A stretch of 64,000 nt of DNA, from NCBI RefSeq assembly GCF_901709675.1, contig NC_051103.1:2155501-2219500 (forward strand), in the 5' to 3' direction. The DNA is from Syngnathus acus. Taxonomy: Eukaryota > Chordata > Actinopteri > Syngnathiformes > Syngnathidae. Below the pieces are notes generated by a model that did no database searches, was not told where the DNA came from, and saw only the letters and a list, made by a program, of their open reading frames with translations. A program made the position numbers and the translations under genes. Below are positions 1 through 14,440 of this stretch, one piece after another (positions within the stretch are counted from its first letter, which is position 1; every line of letters starts with the position of its first letter).

Positions 1-655
1 CCTGCATTTCTTCAGCAGGGACAGGGAAGATGGCTAAAATTGATGGGAAGATGGATGGAGACAAATACAGGACCATTCTGGAAGAAAACCTGTTGGAGTC
101 TGCAAAAGACCTGAGACTGGGACGGAGATTTATCTTCCAACAGGACAATGATCCAAAACATAAAGCCAAATCTACAATGGAATGGTTCACAAATAGACGT
201 ATCCAGGTGTTAGAATGGCCAAGTCAAAGTCCAGACCTGAATCCAATCGAGAATCTGTGGAAAGAGCTGAAGACTGCTGTTCACAAACGCTCTCCATCCA
301 ACCTCACTGAGCTCGAGCTGTTTTGCAAGGAAGAATGGGCAAGAATTCCAGTCTCTCGATGTGAAAAACTGATAGAGACATACCCCAAGCGACTTGCAGC
401 TGTAATTGCAGCAAAAGGTGGCGCTACAACATATTAGCGCAAGGGGGCCGAATAATATTGCACGCCCCACCTTTCAGTTTTTTATTTGTTAAAAAAGTTT
501 AAATTATCCAATAAATTTTGTTCCACTTCACGATTGTGTCCCACTTGTTGATTCTTGACAAAAAATTAAACTTTTATATCTTTATGTTTGAAGCCTGAAA
601 TGTCGCGAAATGTTGAAAGGTTCAAGGGGGCCGAATACTTTCGCAAGGCACTGTA
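1..655 (+). mobile_element. Tc1/mariner DNA transposon, 3' part
   Basis: Right-hand part of a Tc1-like element cut by the window edge. It holds the C-terminal transposase frame and ends with the terminal-repeat sequence typical of teleost Tc1 elements (ggccgaatactttcgcaagg, then cactgta) whose last TA, at 654-655, is the expected target duplication. The stretch 438-623 between the transposase stop and the terminal repeat is AT-rich and non-coding. The 5' half and left terminal repeat lie outside the window, so whether the copy is complete cannot be judged. Confidence 0.9.
3..437 (+). CDS. Tc1-like transposase, C-terminal fragment
   Basis: The frame is open from the window start to a stop at 435-437. 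It encodes the second half of a DDE transposase that cuts and pastes its own element. The motif QQDNDPKHKA carries the second catalytic Asp and SPDLNPIENLW carries the catalytic Glu. Exactly 34 residues separate them, the DD34E spacing of the Tc1 group. No frameshift or stop is seen in this part. The first catalytic Asp and the paired DNA-binding domains would lie to the left. An internal Met at 30 is not the true start. This is a transposon gene, not a host gene. Confidence 0.88.
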   Translation, partial: CISSAGTGKMAKIDGKMDGDKYRTILEENLLESAKDLRLGRRFIFQQDNDPKHKAKSTMEWFTNRRIQVLEWPSQSPDLNPIENLWKELKTAVHKRSPSNLTELELFCKEEWARIPVSRCEKLIETYPKRLAAVIAAKGGATTY

Positions 656-1814
656 CATCCAGGACCAAATGCTCCCTCTGCTTTGTGCAGGCAACACTCT
701 GACTGGTGTTTTGGGTACCGAACGTCGTCTCAAATCGCCATGGTAACACTCACTGGATATAACACGCCGCCACGTGTTTTGCTTCTTTTGTGCGCGACGA
801 TGGCGTAACGAAGCAGCGGCGGCGTTTTGCGGCACGCTCAACGAGGTGGCGGCCAAAGCTTCTTCATAATTCATCAATGGCGCATCAAAGCGACACAAGT
901 CCTTATTAGCCGGGCACGCCAGCTTTCATTTCTTGCGTTTCTTCTGGGAGTTGCGTGGCGCCGCGACACGCGTGCCGTGCTACTCGTCAGGTGCCCGAGT
1001 CCTCTCAGCTCGAGAGGCGGCCGGCCGGCAGTGGACGCAAACGACCGCCGCGAGCGAACCGGGAGCGGAAAGTGGGACACGGCGTCTTACCGAGCGACAA
1101 TTTCAGACCTTCCGCCGAGATTGACGCTTTAGATTCCGCCACCTCAAATTTGAGGAGTCACGCAGCACTCGCGGCGCTCGCGGCTGTCAAAATCAGGTCA
1201 GGCCACGTTCTCGGAGTCGCTCCGGCCGCGGGCTGTTTGCAAGGTGCTACTTTGCAGCCAAATCATTTTGCCCCTGCACGCTGGCACGGTGATGTCATCC
1301 ATTTTGCATCGCTCCTACAAGACAATATCGAGCCCTGTTTACATTGACGCGCGCCAATACCGCCTGCTCTCCAAATATCGAGAATATTGTATTTGAGGTT
1401 TAGGACACGCTCATTAAGGAGGAAAAAGAGAAATGTGGGAACGTGCTAAGCTGGACAACACCATACAAGCGCTGGCAGGGAAAGAAAGATTTCACTTTTC
1501 TACTAATTGGACCTAATTGGGCACGGTGGCACATGAATAACACTCTGACGATTGGCCTCGTTAGTCCGACTATTAACCAGCATCTTGGTCAAACAAAGCG
1601 GCTTATTAGGGAGCGAGGGGGGGGCCAATGTCGGTACACAGATAGAACCAGAACCAGAAGTAAAAGCAAAGCCGAGACTACGACCAAACCCCGAGGCTAT
1701 ACAATGATATTTCCTAAAAGCAAAACTAGAACCAGAAGCAACCACAGGCATCGCTAAAAGGGGGGCGAAACCCCAACTGGCGTCAGAACTCGGAGCGGAA
1801 CCTCGGCCGCTTAC
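656..1814. other. Intron 2 sequence of grid1, no gene seen
   Basis: No splice-bounded coding exon or RNA gene could be recognised here. Several short frames occur on both strands but none matches a known family. The stretch lies inside the large second intron of grid1, whose remaining exons are to the left of the window, so the Tc1 insertion is intronic. A short run of agaaccagaaccaga-like words is present around 1645-1745. Confidence 0.5.
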
Positions 1815-4067
<2,253 letters not shown>

Positions 4068-5787
4068 GGCCGCGTGCACGCCCGCGCGCGCGCACGCACG
4101 CACGCCGACGCCAGCCGCCGACGCCGCGTCCTCAGTGCGCAAAAAGAAGACCAAGAGAAAAAAAGGCAAAAGCGGGCAGAAAAAGGAAAGCGATCCAAAG
4201 TGAGCCTGCAGCGAGTGGGAGGAAAAAAAGAGCAACAAGAAGAAGGTGACGAAGGAGGACGACGAGAAGGAGAAGCAGCTTCCGGACTGCGGAGGAAGAA
4301 AAGCAGCTGAGCCACCAGGATGAAGAGGAGGAGGAGGAGGAGGCGCAGGCAAGAGCTCTGCTCCGCACGCTGCGCCTTTGCTACACTGACGAGTGAGAGC
4401 GGGAAGGGGGCTCTGCACGCAGACGCTCTTTTTCTAGCGCTGTCCTTTCTCTCTCTGTCTCTCTGTCTGTCTCTCTCTCTCTCACTGACTTTGAGCAAGG
4501 GGAAGTGTAATCCCGTGATTGGTCGCAAGCCAGTGGCGGGGCACAACGGAAAGGTCGCCATTAACAACCATGCTCCTTGAGAGCAGCTTAGTTCTGCAGG
4601 GGTCCAGTCTGGGTCCACTGTCAAGTCCGCTCAATGTTTGTGTGACTTGTGCTTGGATGGCGACCACTCCAATGTTGGCCCAAAAAAATAAAAATCCTGG
4701 ACCGCTACTTGGAAGGAAGTGGTTACCATGACAACAAAAAACAGAATCATCAGCTTCCAGGGGGAGCTGATGTCATCGCGTGACCTTTGACACCTTCCTC
4801 ATATATGAACCAGTTCACTGTGTCAACTTTACAGCAACGCGCTCACACGCTGTTGGCGATTTGTGGAGCCTTGCTCCCTCTGCTGGCCACAGGCTAATAC
4901 ATTCTTAAAACAACAGACTCAAAAACAATCCAATTTGGGTTAGAAATTGGACCTGCCCAGGAAAACAAGGAACAAGGAAAACAAGCGCTACCTGCGGAAA
5001 TGAACCTGAGCACACTAACGTGACTTTTGCTGCCCCCTGGTGGTCCGCGCCCCCACAACAAAGCAAACGCGCATGCACGTGTCGTGCTCCGCCTGAATCA
5101 ATCCAACCATAAATAACTATTTTATAGCTATAAAACTTCTACTGAAGATAAAGCTGCGACACACATAAAAAAAAAACATAAAAAAGAACCTAGTAAAATT
5201 GCAATATTATTTAAGAATATAGCAACATTTTACTCGCCAAAAATCCTGATTATTTATACACAAAATTCATCCTCCTTTCTTCCTCGAGAAAGATTTTTGG
5301 ATCCAGCGCTTTCATTGTGCCCCCGAAATGAAAGTCTATCAGTCTATTTAAGATTCCCATATTTTTCTCCATCTTTTCGTTGTCCATTTTTCTTGAGATA
5401 CAACACGATACGATGCTATTCCCTTCTTTATTGTACCTAGCACACCCTCGTACACCTACGTTTTTGGCGCGCTTCATTATATTCACTTCCTACTTCCCGT
5501 TGCCGCAAACAAGGTAAAAACCAACGTAAAGTGTCCACAGTACATACACGAGAAAACGTCACGTCACTGCAGTAAACACAAAATACGGCATAAGACACAG
5601 AACAAATAACACAATAATAATATGAGAGCACAAAAAACTCAACACAATCAAAGTGTGTGAATATGCTGACGTTTACGTACGCCTGCTAGAAGGCCTTGGT
5701 GCCGCCAACTCAAAATCGGATTAGTTGAAGCAACAGTCTGACATTTATTTAATGCTACAGGGCCATTTGGAATTATTTAATACGTAT

Positions 5788-5866
5788 TAAAGAAGTTTTA
5801 AATACATTTTGTCCATGAATTAAATTAATACATATTCATGGACAAAATATAATTAACTTCAGTCTG
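5788..5866. repeat. AT-rich inverted repeat (hairpin)
   Basis: Perfect 15-bp arms, attttgtccatgaat at 5806-5820 and its complement at 5834-5848, are separated by a 13-base spacer. Outside these the pairing continues imperfectly (gaagttttaaata against the complement of taattaacttc). It could be a small MITE or a relic of one. No target duplication was identified. Confidence 0.7.
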
Positions 5867-7049
5867 TGATTCAGATATTTTTAGTCCAGTAGAGAAGGTC
5901 TTGCAGGCCCTGACGGCCCACCACTGATATATACAAAATTTGCTTCCAGGATGTTCGGCGACAGCAGTGTGTGCGCGTGCATTTGTGTCCTCGAGTGAGG
6001 TCGGGTGGCTGCCAAGTGTCACTCAAGAGAGGTTGATCAGTGTTTTGTGTGTTTAATTAAAAATGGGCGCGGCGTGGTGCGACCATGAGTGACAGGAAGC
6101 GAGAGAGCGTCCTTTGGCAAAGGGATTAGACGCGGGCGTGTGCCAGCCCACGCGGGCGGCCTTTTCAAAAGCGAGCAGCGTGGCCACAAAGACAGCAGCA
6201 GGGAGGGAGGAGGGAGGAGGGAGGAGGGAGGGAGGGAGCCCCTAGCACACCGCAGCCCACCCGACACCGCAGCCCACCCGTCGACCCCGGGCGGCTTTTG
6301 GCCGACACTTGCGGGCTCGCCAATCCAACGCCTCGGCGGCGGCGGCGGGCCAACACGGGCCGACGATCAAAGCGCCTGGTGAAATCGCGAGCAAGGCAGC
6401 GAGCGGCTTTGGGCCAGGCCAGGCCCCGTCAGGAGACTCCCACTGGTCTTTTGAGGGCAAACTGGAGAACAAACTTTTTGGACATCCAATAGTGGCACTG
6501 GTCAGCCACGATGAGCTCAGCCAAGGCCAAACCGGATGGATATCTGGAGACTGATAAAACTCCAGTAAGCAATGCATCAGGCCACGAACTGGAGCCTTTC
6601 CCAGCTGTCTTTGGACACGAGTGTTTTTGCTCTTGCTCACAAACAATGAAAATCTTCCTTAAAGCAGAGGAACACCATACTTTGACTGTGGGGACCAACA
6701 GGAGGATCACCCGCCCTACCCAACACACACACACACACACACCTCCTGCTGCGTCACGTCTACGCTTCATTACAGCCAATCAAACGGCTCATTGACACAA
6801 GACTCGCACCGCAGATCAAACCCGACAGTGAACGGGATCCGGAACAGGGCAGACAATGGTTCGCACAAAGTTTGTAGATGTCTCGATACTTTTGACCGAA
6901 ATTCTGCATTGTGTTCAATGCTTTTGTCCAAAATCCACATTTTCATATTCACAACATAATGTGTTTTGCTGTATAGGACAATGTGCTTGTATTGGGACAG
7001 CAACAGGATGGGAAAAGTCAGGATGCTCTTTGTGAGGTTTGGGAAGATG

Positions 7050-7057
7050 TGACGTCA
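7050..7057. promoter_or_regulatory. Palindromic CRE site upstream of atoh1c
   Basis: A perfect tgacgtca octamer lies about 190 bases before the predicted start codon of the bHLH gene, on the promoter side. This is the consensus CREB/ATF site. Its use is inferred only from position and sequence. Confidence 0.4.
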
Positions 7058-7239
7058 CGCGCGGCTCATCGCTTCATTTGGTGGCTTACCATTGAAGGTT
7101 GAGCGTACGTGTGCACTCGCGCGCCTCTAATCCCCTTTTGATGAACTCTCCAAAGTGGACTTCCCGCCGAGCGGGCCGCCTTTCGGCTGCTGGAGCCGCA
7201 CACGCCCACCACGCGGGCGGCAGCCACACGGACACATAA

Positions 7240-7827
7240 ATGGGGCGGCCGGCCAGCCTCAAGCTCATCACACGCCGCCGCATGCAGCCGAGGAGACAAA
7301 AGTTGACGATGCCTCCGCGCAGAAGCCTCTTCACGCCTTTCATCCCGGAGACCCACGCGCTCCAGCGCGCCAAGCCCGAGGGCGAGCCTGGCAGTCCCGC
7401 GTGCGCCCTCGTGCAGCGGAGGTTTGGAGCCGGTGCGGGCGCGCTCCTCCATGGCCTCCCGCAGGCGGCGGACGTGCGCACCGTCGAGCGCGCCCAGCGG
7501 CGGAGGCGCCTGGCCGCTAACGCCCGTGAGAGGCGACGCATGCTTGGCCTCAACGTGGCCTTCGACCGACTGCGCAGCGTCATCCCGCAGCTGCAGAGTG
7601 ACAAGAAGCTGTCCAAGTCCGAGACGCTGCAGATGGCGCAGATCTACATCGCCACACTCAACGAGCTGCTGCGTGGCGGCAGCGGCACGCCGGAGGAGAC
7701 GGAATGGGAGGAAGGGAGCGATGGGGAGGCTGTGCGCGGGGAGCCCCTCGGGGAAGAGGGGCCCAGACGAACGGCCGCCAAATTCTGCAAGGACCACACA
7801 CACTTGCCGCACTGCAGCCCAAAGTGA
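7240..7827 (+). CDS. atoh1c: Atonal-class bHLH transcription factor (Atoh1 group)
   Basis: Single-exon frame of up to 195 residues encoding a proneural transcription factor that would bind E-boxes as a dimer with E proteins. The bHLH domain (residues about 89-146) contains [14 protein letters not shown] (basic region), [16 protein letters not shown] (helix 1), [14 protein letters not shown] (loop, start of helix 2) and [10 protein letters not shown] (end of helix 2). [12 protein letters not shown] and MAQIYI place it with Atoh1 rather than Atoh7 or neurogenins. Atoh1 itself has SKYETL where this has SKSETL, and the protein is short with divergent flanks, hence the fish paralogue atoh1c rather than atoh1a/b. 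In-frame Met codons at 7240, 7282 and 7309 are all possible starts; cataaat overlaps the first, so the third may be the real one. The C-terminal part is acidic. The neighbour is grid1. Confidence 0.82.
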   Translation: MGRPASLKLITRRRMQPRRQKLTMPPRRSLFTPFIPETHALQRAKPEGEPGSPACALVQRRFGAGAGALLHGLPQAADVRTVERAQRRRRLAANARERRRMLGLNVAFDRLRSVIPQLQSDKKLSKSETLQMAQIYIATLNELLRGGSGTPEETEWEEGSDGEAVRGEPLGEEGPRRTAAKFCKDHTHLPHCSPK

Positions 7828-7961
7828 CTTTTGGACTTGGGGTTCTGCTGCCGCACTTCTTTGTCAACTTTTGGACTTGGGCGTCGGACCTGCTCGCCTG
7901 TTAATATGCTTGAAGTATTTGTTGCATTGACATGTTTTTTTTCTCTTTCTAAAATAGTCTC

Positions 7962-7967
7962 ATTAAA
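7962..7967 (+). terminator. Polyadenylation signal of atoh1c
   Basis: An attaaa hexamer 135 bases after the stop codon in the sense direction. It is the nearest usable signal, and the gap to the next gene (wapl, opposite strand) is short. Confidence 0.45.
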
Positions 7968-8262
7968 ATGTATTCACTGCTTTATCTCTGGCTCCTTGAT
8001 TGCAAGCAAAATTCCAAATAGCGCACAGCGGTTGTCGGTGCCTTGAAATACAAAAGGGCTGCAATGACGGACTTTCAGACGTTTGGAGTCGACTTGGAAC
8101 AAAATGACAAATTGAGTGCCTGTTTGGTTGCAAAACAAGCAATTTTGGCCAAATTGGTCACTGTGAGTACAAATGAGAACAAAATGGTTGTTTCTGATGA
8201 AAAGGAGCAATTTAGGAAACTCGCAACAAGGAACTCGGCGGCAGGTATTAAAAGTAACAATT

Positions 8263-8268
8263 TTTATT
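8263..8268 (-). terminator. Polyadenylation signal of wapl
   Basis: AATAAA on the minus strand (tttatt on plus), 439 bases beyond the wapl stop codon. It makes wapl convergent with atoh1c, with about 300 bases between the two predicted 3' ends. Confidence 0.5.
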
Positions 8269-8706
8269 CTTCTCAAAGTATGTACACGTAAGCAAAGAGC
8301 CATACAAACGCAGGCGCCCCGTTAACAAGCTTTCAACACGCAGGGAGAGAGAAACAGGCGCAAAAAAAAAAACAAAGGGCTGTAAAAACTTGCAAAAAGT
8401 AGTCCGAGCCTCCGAGCCCACCCGCTTCCCATCATGCACTGCCAAGTTATGTACACAAACATCCTCCACGCTCCTCCATAAAGCTCTTGTAAACGTTTGG
8501 CTGTGCTCGTGTGTGTGTGTGTGTGTGCTGATGAAACGTTGCAACTGAGAGGAAGCATGTTCAAGTGCTCTGGCAATAGGTGGACCCAAAAGGGCGGGGA
8601 TCCAGATGACAAACGATACACAGACCGCAAACAAAAGAGGAGATGAGGGGGCAAACTGTAGAGTGGAAATACTGACTGGAGGTCAACCGTGTGTGTGCGT
8701 GTGTGT

Positions 8707-11700
8707 CTAGCAGTGCTCCAGATAGTCGATGACTTTGGAGATGGACTTGTGTCCAGTGGTGCCGATGTCACACTGCGGAGAGAGACGAGAGTTAGCGACA
8801 CAGCAGTCGGCTCAGAGCAGCATAATTATGCACCCCCCGAACGGGCAACTTACTGTGAGGCTCATGAAGTTGAGGAACTTCCTGAGGAGTTCCGTCATGA
8901 TGGAGAAATCCCCCTGAGGCAGGTTCTCTCTCACAGTAGTCACATTCATCTGAGGCACACACAGCACAAGCGTTAGCATTAGCCTTAGCGCACGCAGTCC
9001 GCAGGTGGGCGTCACTCACGGGGCTTCCTTTGCAGAGGCAGCCCAGCAGCAGAGCCGTGTATGAGGCCACCATGGTGTCCTCCATGTGCTTGCCCGCGTG
9101 TTGCAGAGCTAAAAGCAAAAAGTCGGCGGTGAGAGACCGGCTGGCTGCTCAGAGCCAATTTCATTGGCGGCTCACCTTTGCTGAGGTCCAGCTCGCCGTT
9201 TTGCTCCTCCTCCTTCTTCTTGTCGTCCTTATCCTCCTCCTCCTCCCTGACGTCCTCGTTGGCCACCCACTGGATCTCGCCACCCGTTTCCCGCCACTCG
9301 CCGCTCTTGTCGGCTGGCTTGACCGGCTCCTTGATGAGGTCGTCCGTCTGCGCCTCAGCCAGGGCGGCAGCTCGCTCCCTTTGCACGAACAACTGGGGTG
9401 GAACGGAGACGGCGGCGGTTCAACAGGGGGGGCCGGCGCCGTCGCCTTTGACGCCGAGGCGTACCCGCACAAGCGCGACGACAGCGCTCAGTTGACCGTC
9501 GCCGATGACGAGGTCCTGCTGGTACGGCGGGAGGAGCACGGTGGAGTCGCAGGGACCCTGACCCCCCTCCGTCTCCATTTCCGTCAAGCAGTAGCAGTTC
9601 CTGGCGCTGTACTCCACCAAGTTGATCAGTAGGCCCAGGCCCTGGCCACACACACGCACACGCACGTGAGCTACGCTCCCGTGGCACGAGCGTAACCATC
9701 TCACCGGTGCTCACCAGAACACGCATGTCGAAGCGCTTCTCCTGAGGAAAGTACTGAGGAATTCTGAGGACGCAGTTGAGTGCCGTCACAATCAGGCCTT
9801 CCTGCTCGCCCGTCTTGGTGCTGCCCCACTCTGCCAACACACACAAGGGCGGGCAGGCGGACAGGCGTGCGCGTTTACGAGTGTCTGCGTCTGCACTGCG
9901 TCCTTGCGTGTGTGCATGCGTGTGTGCGTGGGCTGACCGTTGTCTTGCGTCAGGTTGAGCAGAACGACGATGGTGGCCCTCATGCAGTTCTCCACCGCTT
10001 TGGCCAGCAGCGGCCCACCGCCGGCGCTCTGTTCACCGCCGAGCTCCCTGCTGTAGCGCTGGATCATGGCCTCGCAGTGCCGCAGCGCCCTGTGGGGGCG
10101 GGCGGCGCCGCGTAAGCACGTCATTTGCACTTCTCCCCAATCATTTGACACGGTGGAGCATGTCGTCGACTCCGAGTCGGATCACGGCAAATCAATTAAA
10201 AAAATAAAAATAAAAATGGGCCTGATCAGAACGAGAGGCATTTTTACGGATGCTGGGGTGGTTATGCAACACCAACATTCGAGGCAATATGAAATATGAA
10301 GACCATCGCTGGAAAGGCCAGAAAACTCAAGTATGTGTCACTCACTTGGCACAGGACACGATGAGTGTTGAGTCTTTGTAGGCGATCAAGTAGGTACTAT
10401 TCTCCACGTGGTGCACCGTCACCTAAACACACACACACGCGTGATGCACCGTGCTGTGTTGTGTCAACACGGCTGCCGCATGCGCTTACACTATCCAGCA
10501 CGTGAAGACATCGCTCAGCTCCCCACAATGACGACACCAGCTTGTCCTCATCGTCCTCCGCTTTCATGTTGTCCACACACTCCTTCACTGTGGCGCCACA
10601 CGCATTTTATTAGTGTGGAACACACGCAAAGACAAACGTGGGTCAAACCTTTGTCCACCACGTGGTCCAGGCCCCCCAGGAGTCGCAGCTCCTCTTTGAA
10701 CCAGTCGCCCGCCCGCTTGGACGTCAACGAGAGCAGCGTCTCCATGGCCAGGTGACCCGTCTGCGGGAAGGAAGACCCGACAAGGTCACACGCGCGACAA
10801 AGCGACGAGCGTGTGCGTGAGTGTGAGCGAGCATGGCACCGTGATGTTCTGCAGGTCTAGATGCTTGTTGTGCACCGTGTCGCAGAGCTTGCGGATCTTC
10901 TCCTTCATCTTGCAGATCTCCCTGGCGCTCAGCTGGGACGCAGAGTCGTCGCAGCCGCCGTGGTTCGGCTCCAGCTCCAGCAGCCGGATCATCAGGTCCA
11001 GGGACGAGGGGTCCAGGTCCATGTTGAGTCGGTCGCGGCTGAGGATGTACATGAGGGAGGCGGTGCACATGGCCAGGTTCTGTGCGACGCAAGCCAAAGC
11101 GAGCGCTCGGTCAAAAAAATAGAAACGCCACTGGAATGAAGGAGCTCAACTTTTCAAAGTCACGGGCAAGTTGGCCAGCGGGAGTCACCTGGTGCTGGGG
11201 GGCGTCGCTGAGCGTCTTGAAGACCTGCGCCACCTTCCCTCCCGCCCTGAGGTGCATCCGGAAGCTGGGCATGGCGCAGCGCGTCGCCAGGCCGATCACA
11301 CTGCACGCACGCGGGCGGACGGACGGACGGCGTGAACCAAAAGGGAAAGCGCCACCAGTGCCAGCACCAGCGCCTTGGCAGCCTGGTCCTACCTGAGGCA
11401 GCGTGTGTACAGCGGTTGGCCGCTCTTCAGGCCAGCGGCCAGATACTCAAAGTCATCAATGAACTCCTGGTTCTCGCCAAAATCCACCACGTCGTTGAAG
11501 TGCTTCACGTGCTGGACCACCGTGAACAGCTAAGTTGAGCCAAGAGCCAACACGTTAGCGTGGCCGCGCTAATGCACGCACGCACGCACTGGCAGCAGTG
11601 TGCGCACCTCCTTGTGCTCCTTGCGACACTTGAGGGCAATGACGTTGTCCTGGTAGGGGTCGGTGGGGATGTGGATGCACTTGGTGACCTTGGGAGGAGG

Positions 11701-13643
11701 AGGCGGCGTCTTGAAGACCACGCCTTTGTCTGTGCGCGTTTCCGACACCTGGTGGGCAGATGCTCCTCCTGACGGCTGTGGCGACTGCGGAACGTCACGG
11801 GGAGATTGTCGGACCTGGCTGAAAGAAGCACTTGCAGGCGGCCGGCAGGGTATCTTACGGGATTCGCTGGCGGGCGGCACATGAAGGACGGAATGGGCTC
11901 CTCTTGGCTCTCCAGCGTCCAGTGGCGAGCGTTGTACACTGCTTTGGTGGGAGACTACAACACACACACATTTGTTGGATAATTCTTTTAGTCATGACGG
12001 CTCTGTCTCACCTTCTTCTGCGCACTGAAGATCCTCCGGCAGGTGTCGTGGTTCTTGTCGGCCGGCTTGCTGTAGGGGGGGCTTCCGGGGCCGGCGGCCA
12101 CCGTCTCGCTATCGTCTCCGGAGACACTAAACACATCAGTGGTGGCGACGCCATCCGGCAAGCAAGCGCTCCACTCTGGTTAAGCGCCGGGGAAAAAAAA
12201 AAGAAAGGCAAAGATCAGCAGTGTCAAAGTGGCCCGGCGTTCTGAGCGTAGAACAAGTCAGAATGTTCAACTTGGAATCATCGATGGCGACTCCACACGC
12301 TTTGGAAAGGACCAGAGGGACCGCACCTGATCGGGAGGCGCCGCCCCGCCTCCGCTCTTTCCTCCGCTTGGTGGCACGTCCGGCAAGTGCAGGGAGGCTC
12401 CCGACGGGCTCGTCGTCCATGGCGACGGGCCGCGTTTCCTCGGCGACCGCAGCCGTCTTCAGGCACATCCTGACTCGGGACCCACAATTCTTGTTGCCGG
12501 CGTCTCTGTCGTCGCTCGTGTCGTCGAAACCAAAGTATCGGAGTTTGTACTTGGCCGAGCCGTCGTCATTGTCGCGGCTTTCCTGATGGGCGACGACTTT
12601 GTCGAAGTTATACAGGTCCGTGTTGATTCCCTTCTTTGATGCGGATCGGTTCTGACTAAAGAGCAGAGAAACAAGTGCAGTCTAGCACAAGCGCATGCCA
12701 TCTTGGTCACAAAATGCCTTGGAGGACATTTTCCTGATTTGAAGAGCGCTGGCAAACTAGATTTCGGCTGTGCGCCAATTGCTTCAAAAATGTCAGCTGT
12801 ATACAAATAACTGCATTTTGGAATTTTTTCTAAACAAAAATAAAAACGTCGGTACCTGTCGCACGGTTGCTCGGCGGCCCTCTTTCGCTGCCACGTGGCA
12901 CCCGGCCGCTCGGCGGCGCCGCTAAAGCTGGCTGCGCTGGCGGGAGCGGCTTCGCCGGTCCATTCCTTCACGTCGCCCGCCTGATTGGTGATGTTGTGCA
13001 TGGAGGTGGAGGTCTTCAGTGTGGCCGTCTGCGCCCAAGGCTTCCGGTCGCTGTCTGAGGCGTTCTGGTACCAGGCGTAGCTGTGCTGCTTCTCCCAAGA
13101 CGGCGAGGAGCTTTCCGCTTTTTCTGCTGAAAAGACTAAATGAGCGCGAGGTATCTTTGGGATTTTAAAACAGGTGCCCTGCCCACAATGGTGCTAACTA
13201 CCTTGGCCAGCATGGTTGCTGTCAAAGAAGGGAGCACGACGCTGCGGCCATGACGGCTCCAGCGTGGAGGCGCGTACTTCTTCGCGGAAGCTGGACCGGT
13301 TTCTGGAGTCCGGCTTGAGCCCCACTGTCTCCACCCGAGGGGGTTCCGCCTTGGCGGGCGACGACTTGCCGCCTCCACGAGAGGACACCGGCTTGGACTC
13401 GTCGTCACTATCAAAGCCAAAGGGGTCGTCCGAGCCGTCCCCGCCGAGTCGGCCTCGCTTGTGAGCAACCGGGGACAAAGAGCCCTTTGGCGCGCCGGCG
13501 CGCTTGGAGCCCACTTTGGCCTTGAAGGTGGTGTCGCCCCATTTTGTGCTCAGGGTGCCCCTCTTGGTGGACAGCACTTCGTCAAACTTGGACGTGCCCT
13601 GTCCCCCCTTGCGGCTGTAGGTTTTACCAAATCTCGATGTCAT
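8707..13643 (-). CDS. wapl: Wings apart-like protein, cohesin release factor
   Basis: Nuclear protein that opens the cohesin ring with PDS5 and so sets loop length and sister-chromatid resolution. Nineteen coding exons join in frame to 1065 residues (human about 1190): 13202-13643, 12856-13126, 12327-12655, 12012-12175, 11859-11954, 11608-11814, 11393-11529, 11189-11300, 10840-11079, 10649-10760, 10490-10587, 10346-10422, 9938-10089, 9715-9830, 9465-9641, 9176-9392, 9020-9108, 8854-8949, 8707-8772. The start [20 protein letters not shown] is the conserved WAPL N-terminus. [11 protein letters not shown] is the first FGF motif and RYFGFDD the last; the middle one is altered (see findings). The C-terminal WAPL domain begins around YNARHW and ends IDYLEHC. 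An acceptor just upstream (TTCCTTAG) shows that the start codon is in the second exon. The second exon's acceptor is a CAGCAG tandem. Confidence 0.95.
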
Positions 13644-14440
13644 TGTTGCACCTGGCTCATATTTTCTAAGGAAGCAGAAAGATTGCAGGATTAGACAAAA
13701 TGTCATTGTGGTTTGGGACAAATGCAAGCTCCACAAGGTCTTGAAACGATGGCCAATATTGTTGTCCTATAATTTGGTCATCACTTGTTGCACTTCTGAA
13801 CATTTATGAGCGATTTCTTGCTACCAAGTTAAGAATCTACGTCTGGTGTGTCTTTTGAAGAGACAAAATGGTGTGGTGTCATCTCAAATTCAAAAACATG
13901 AAGAAACTTCCAGATTGGTGAGTCAAAACAAAGCTAGCATTAGCCTCATAACAAAAGCTAAAAAGAGGCCGTTGGCACCATCTCGTGCTTGTTGTTGGGG
14001 CGAGTGAAATATCAAGATGAGCGACGATCTAGTGGCTTTTAATCGGCAACTCGTATAATTCTTAGCAGCCCCTAAATCGTTAGCTTCAGCGTTAGCACTG
14101 ATGCGAGCAAACGGCTAACAATAAACGCCGTCGTTCCGGGCCGCAGCGTCAAAAACACACTACACCGCCCGGCACTTGAGTTTTGAAAAACAAATTCATA
14201 GATAGATATGTGTATAGAAATGCGAAAAGGGTGTTGTGGTGCTTACTTGGTGAGCTAATGGGCCGATGGGAACAAACCAGCGGAGGCGTTAAACTGGCAT
14301 CAGACCGGAGCGGAGGCCTGCTTGGCTGATCCGAAGCGCAGCATAAACAAGGCCAGCCACCGTCACCGGCGGCGGCCAACGTGCTCGAAATCAAACGCCG
14401 CAAAGGCTAAACACAAGTTCGGAAGCGGCTCGCCGTCATT
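13644..14440 (-). other. wapl 5' leader, intron and probable noncoding first exon
   Basis: Bases 13644-13665 are leader sequence between an acceptor (TTCCTTAG) and the start codon. A good donor (CCAA|GTAAGC) with exon edge at 14247 marks a probable noncoding first exon running to about 14400 in GC-rich sequence. The intron between holds no other gene. The transcription start cannot be placed. Confidence 0.45.

Larger units (their letters stand above)
4068..7239. other. Intergenic region between grid1 and atoh1c
   Basis: The divergent promoters of grid1 and the atonal gene must lie here. The first 450 bases hold purine-rich and TCTC-rich low-complexity sequence expected of the grid1 5' leader. 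Bases 5100-6060 are AT-rich with no supported exon and contain a hairpin (separate entry). Around 6198-6236 there is a GGGA/GGAGG run capable of forming G-quadruplexes, followed by GC-rich sequence to about 6370. No splice-bounded exon or RNA gene was recognised. Confidence 0.5.
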
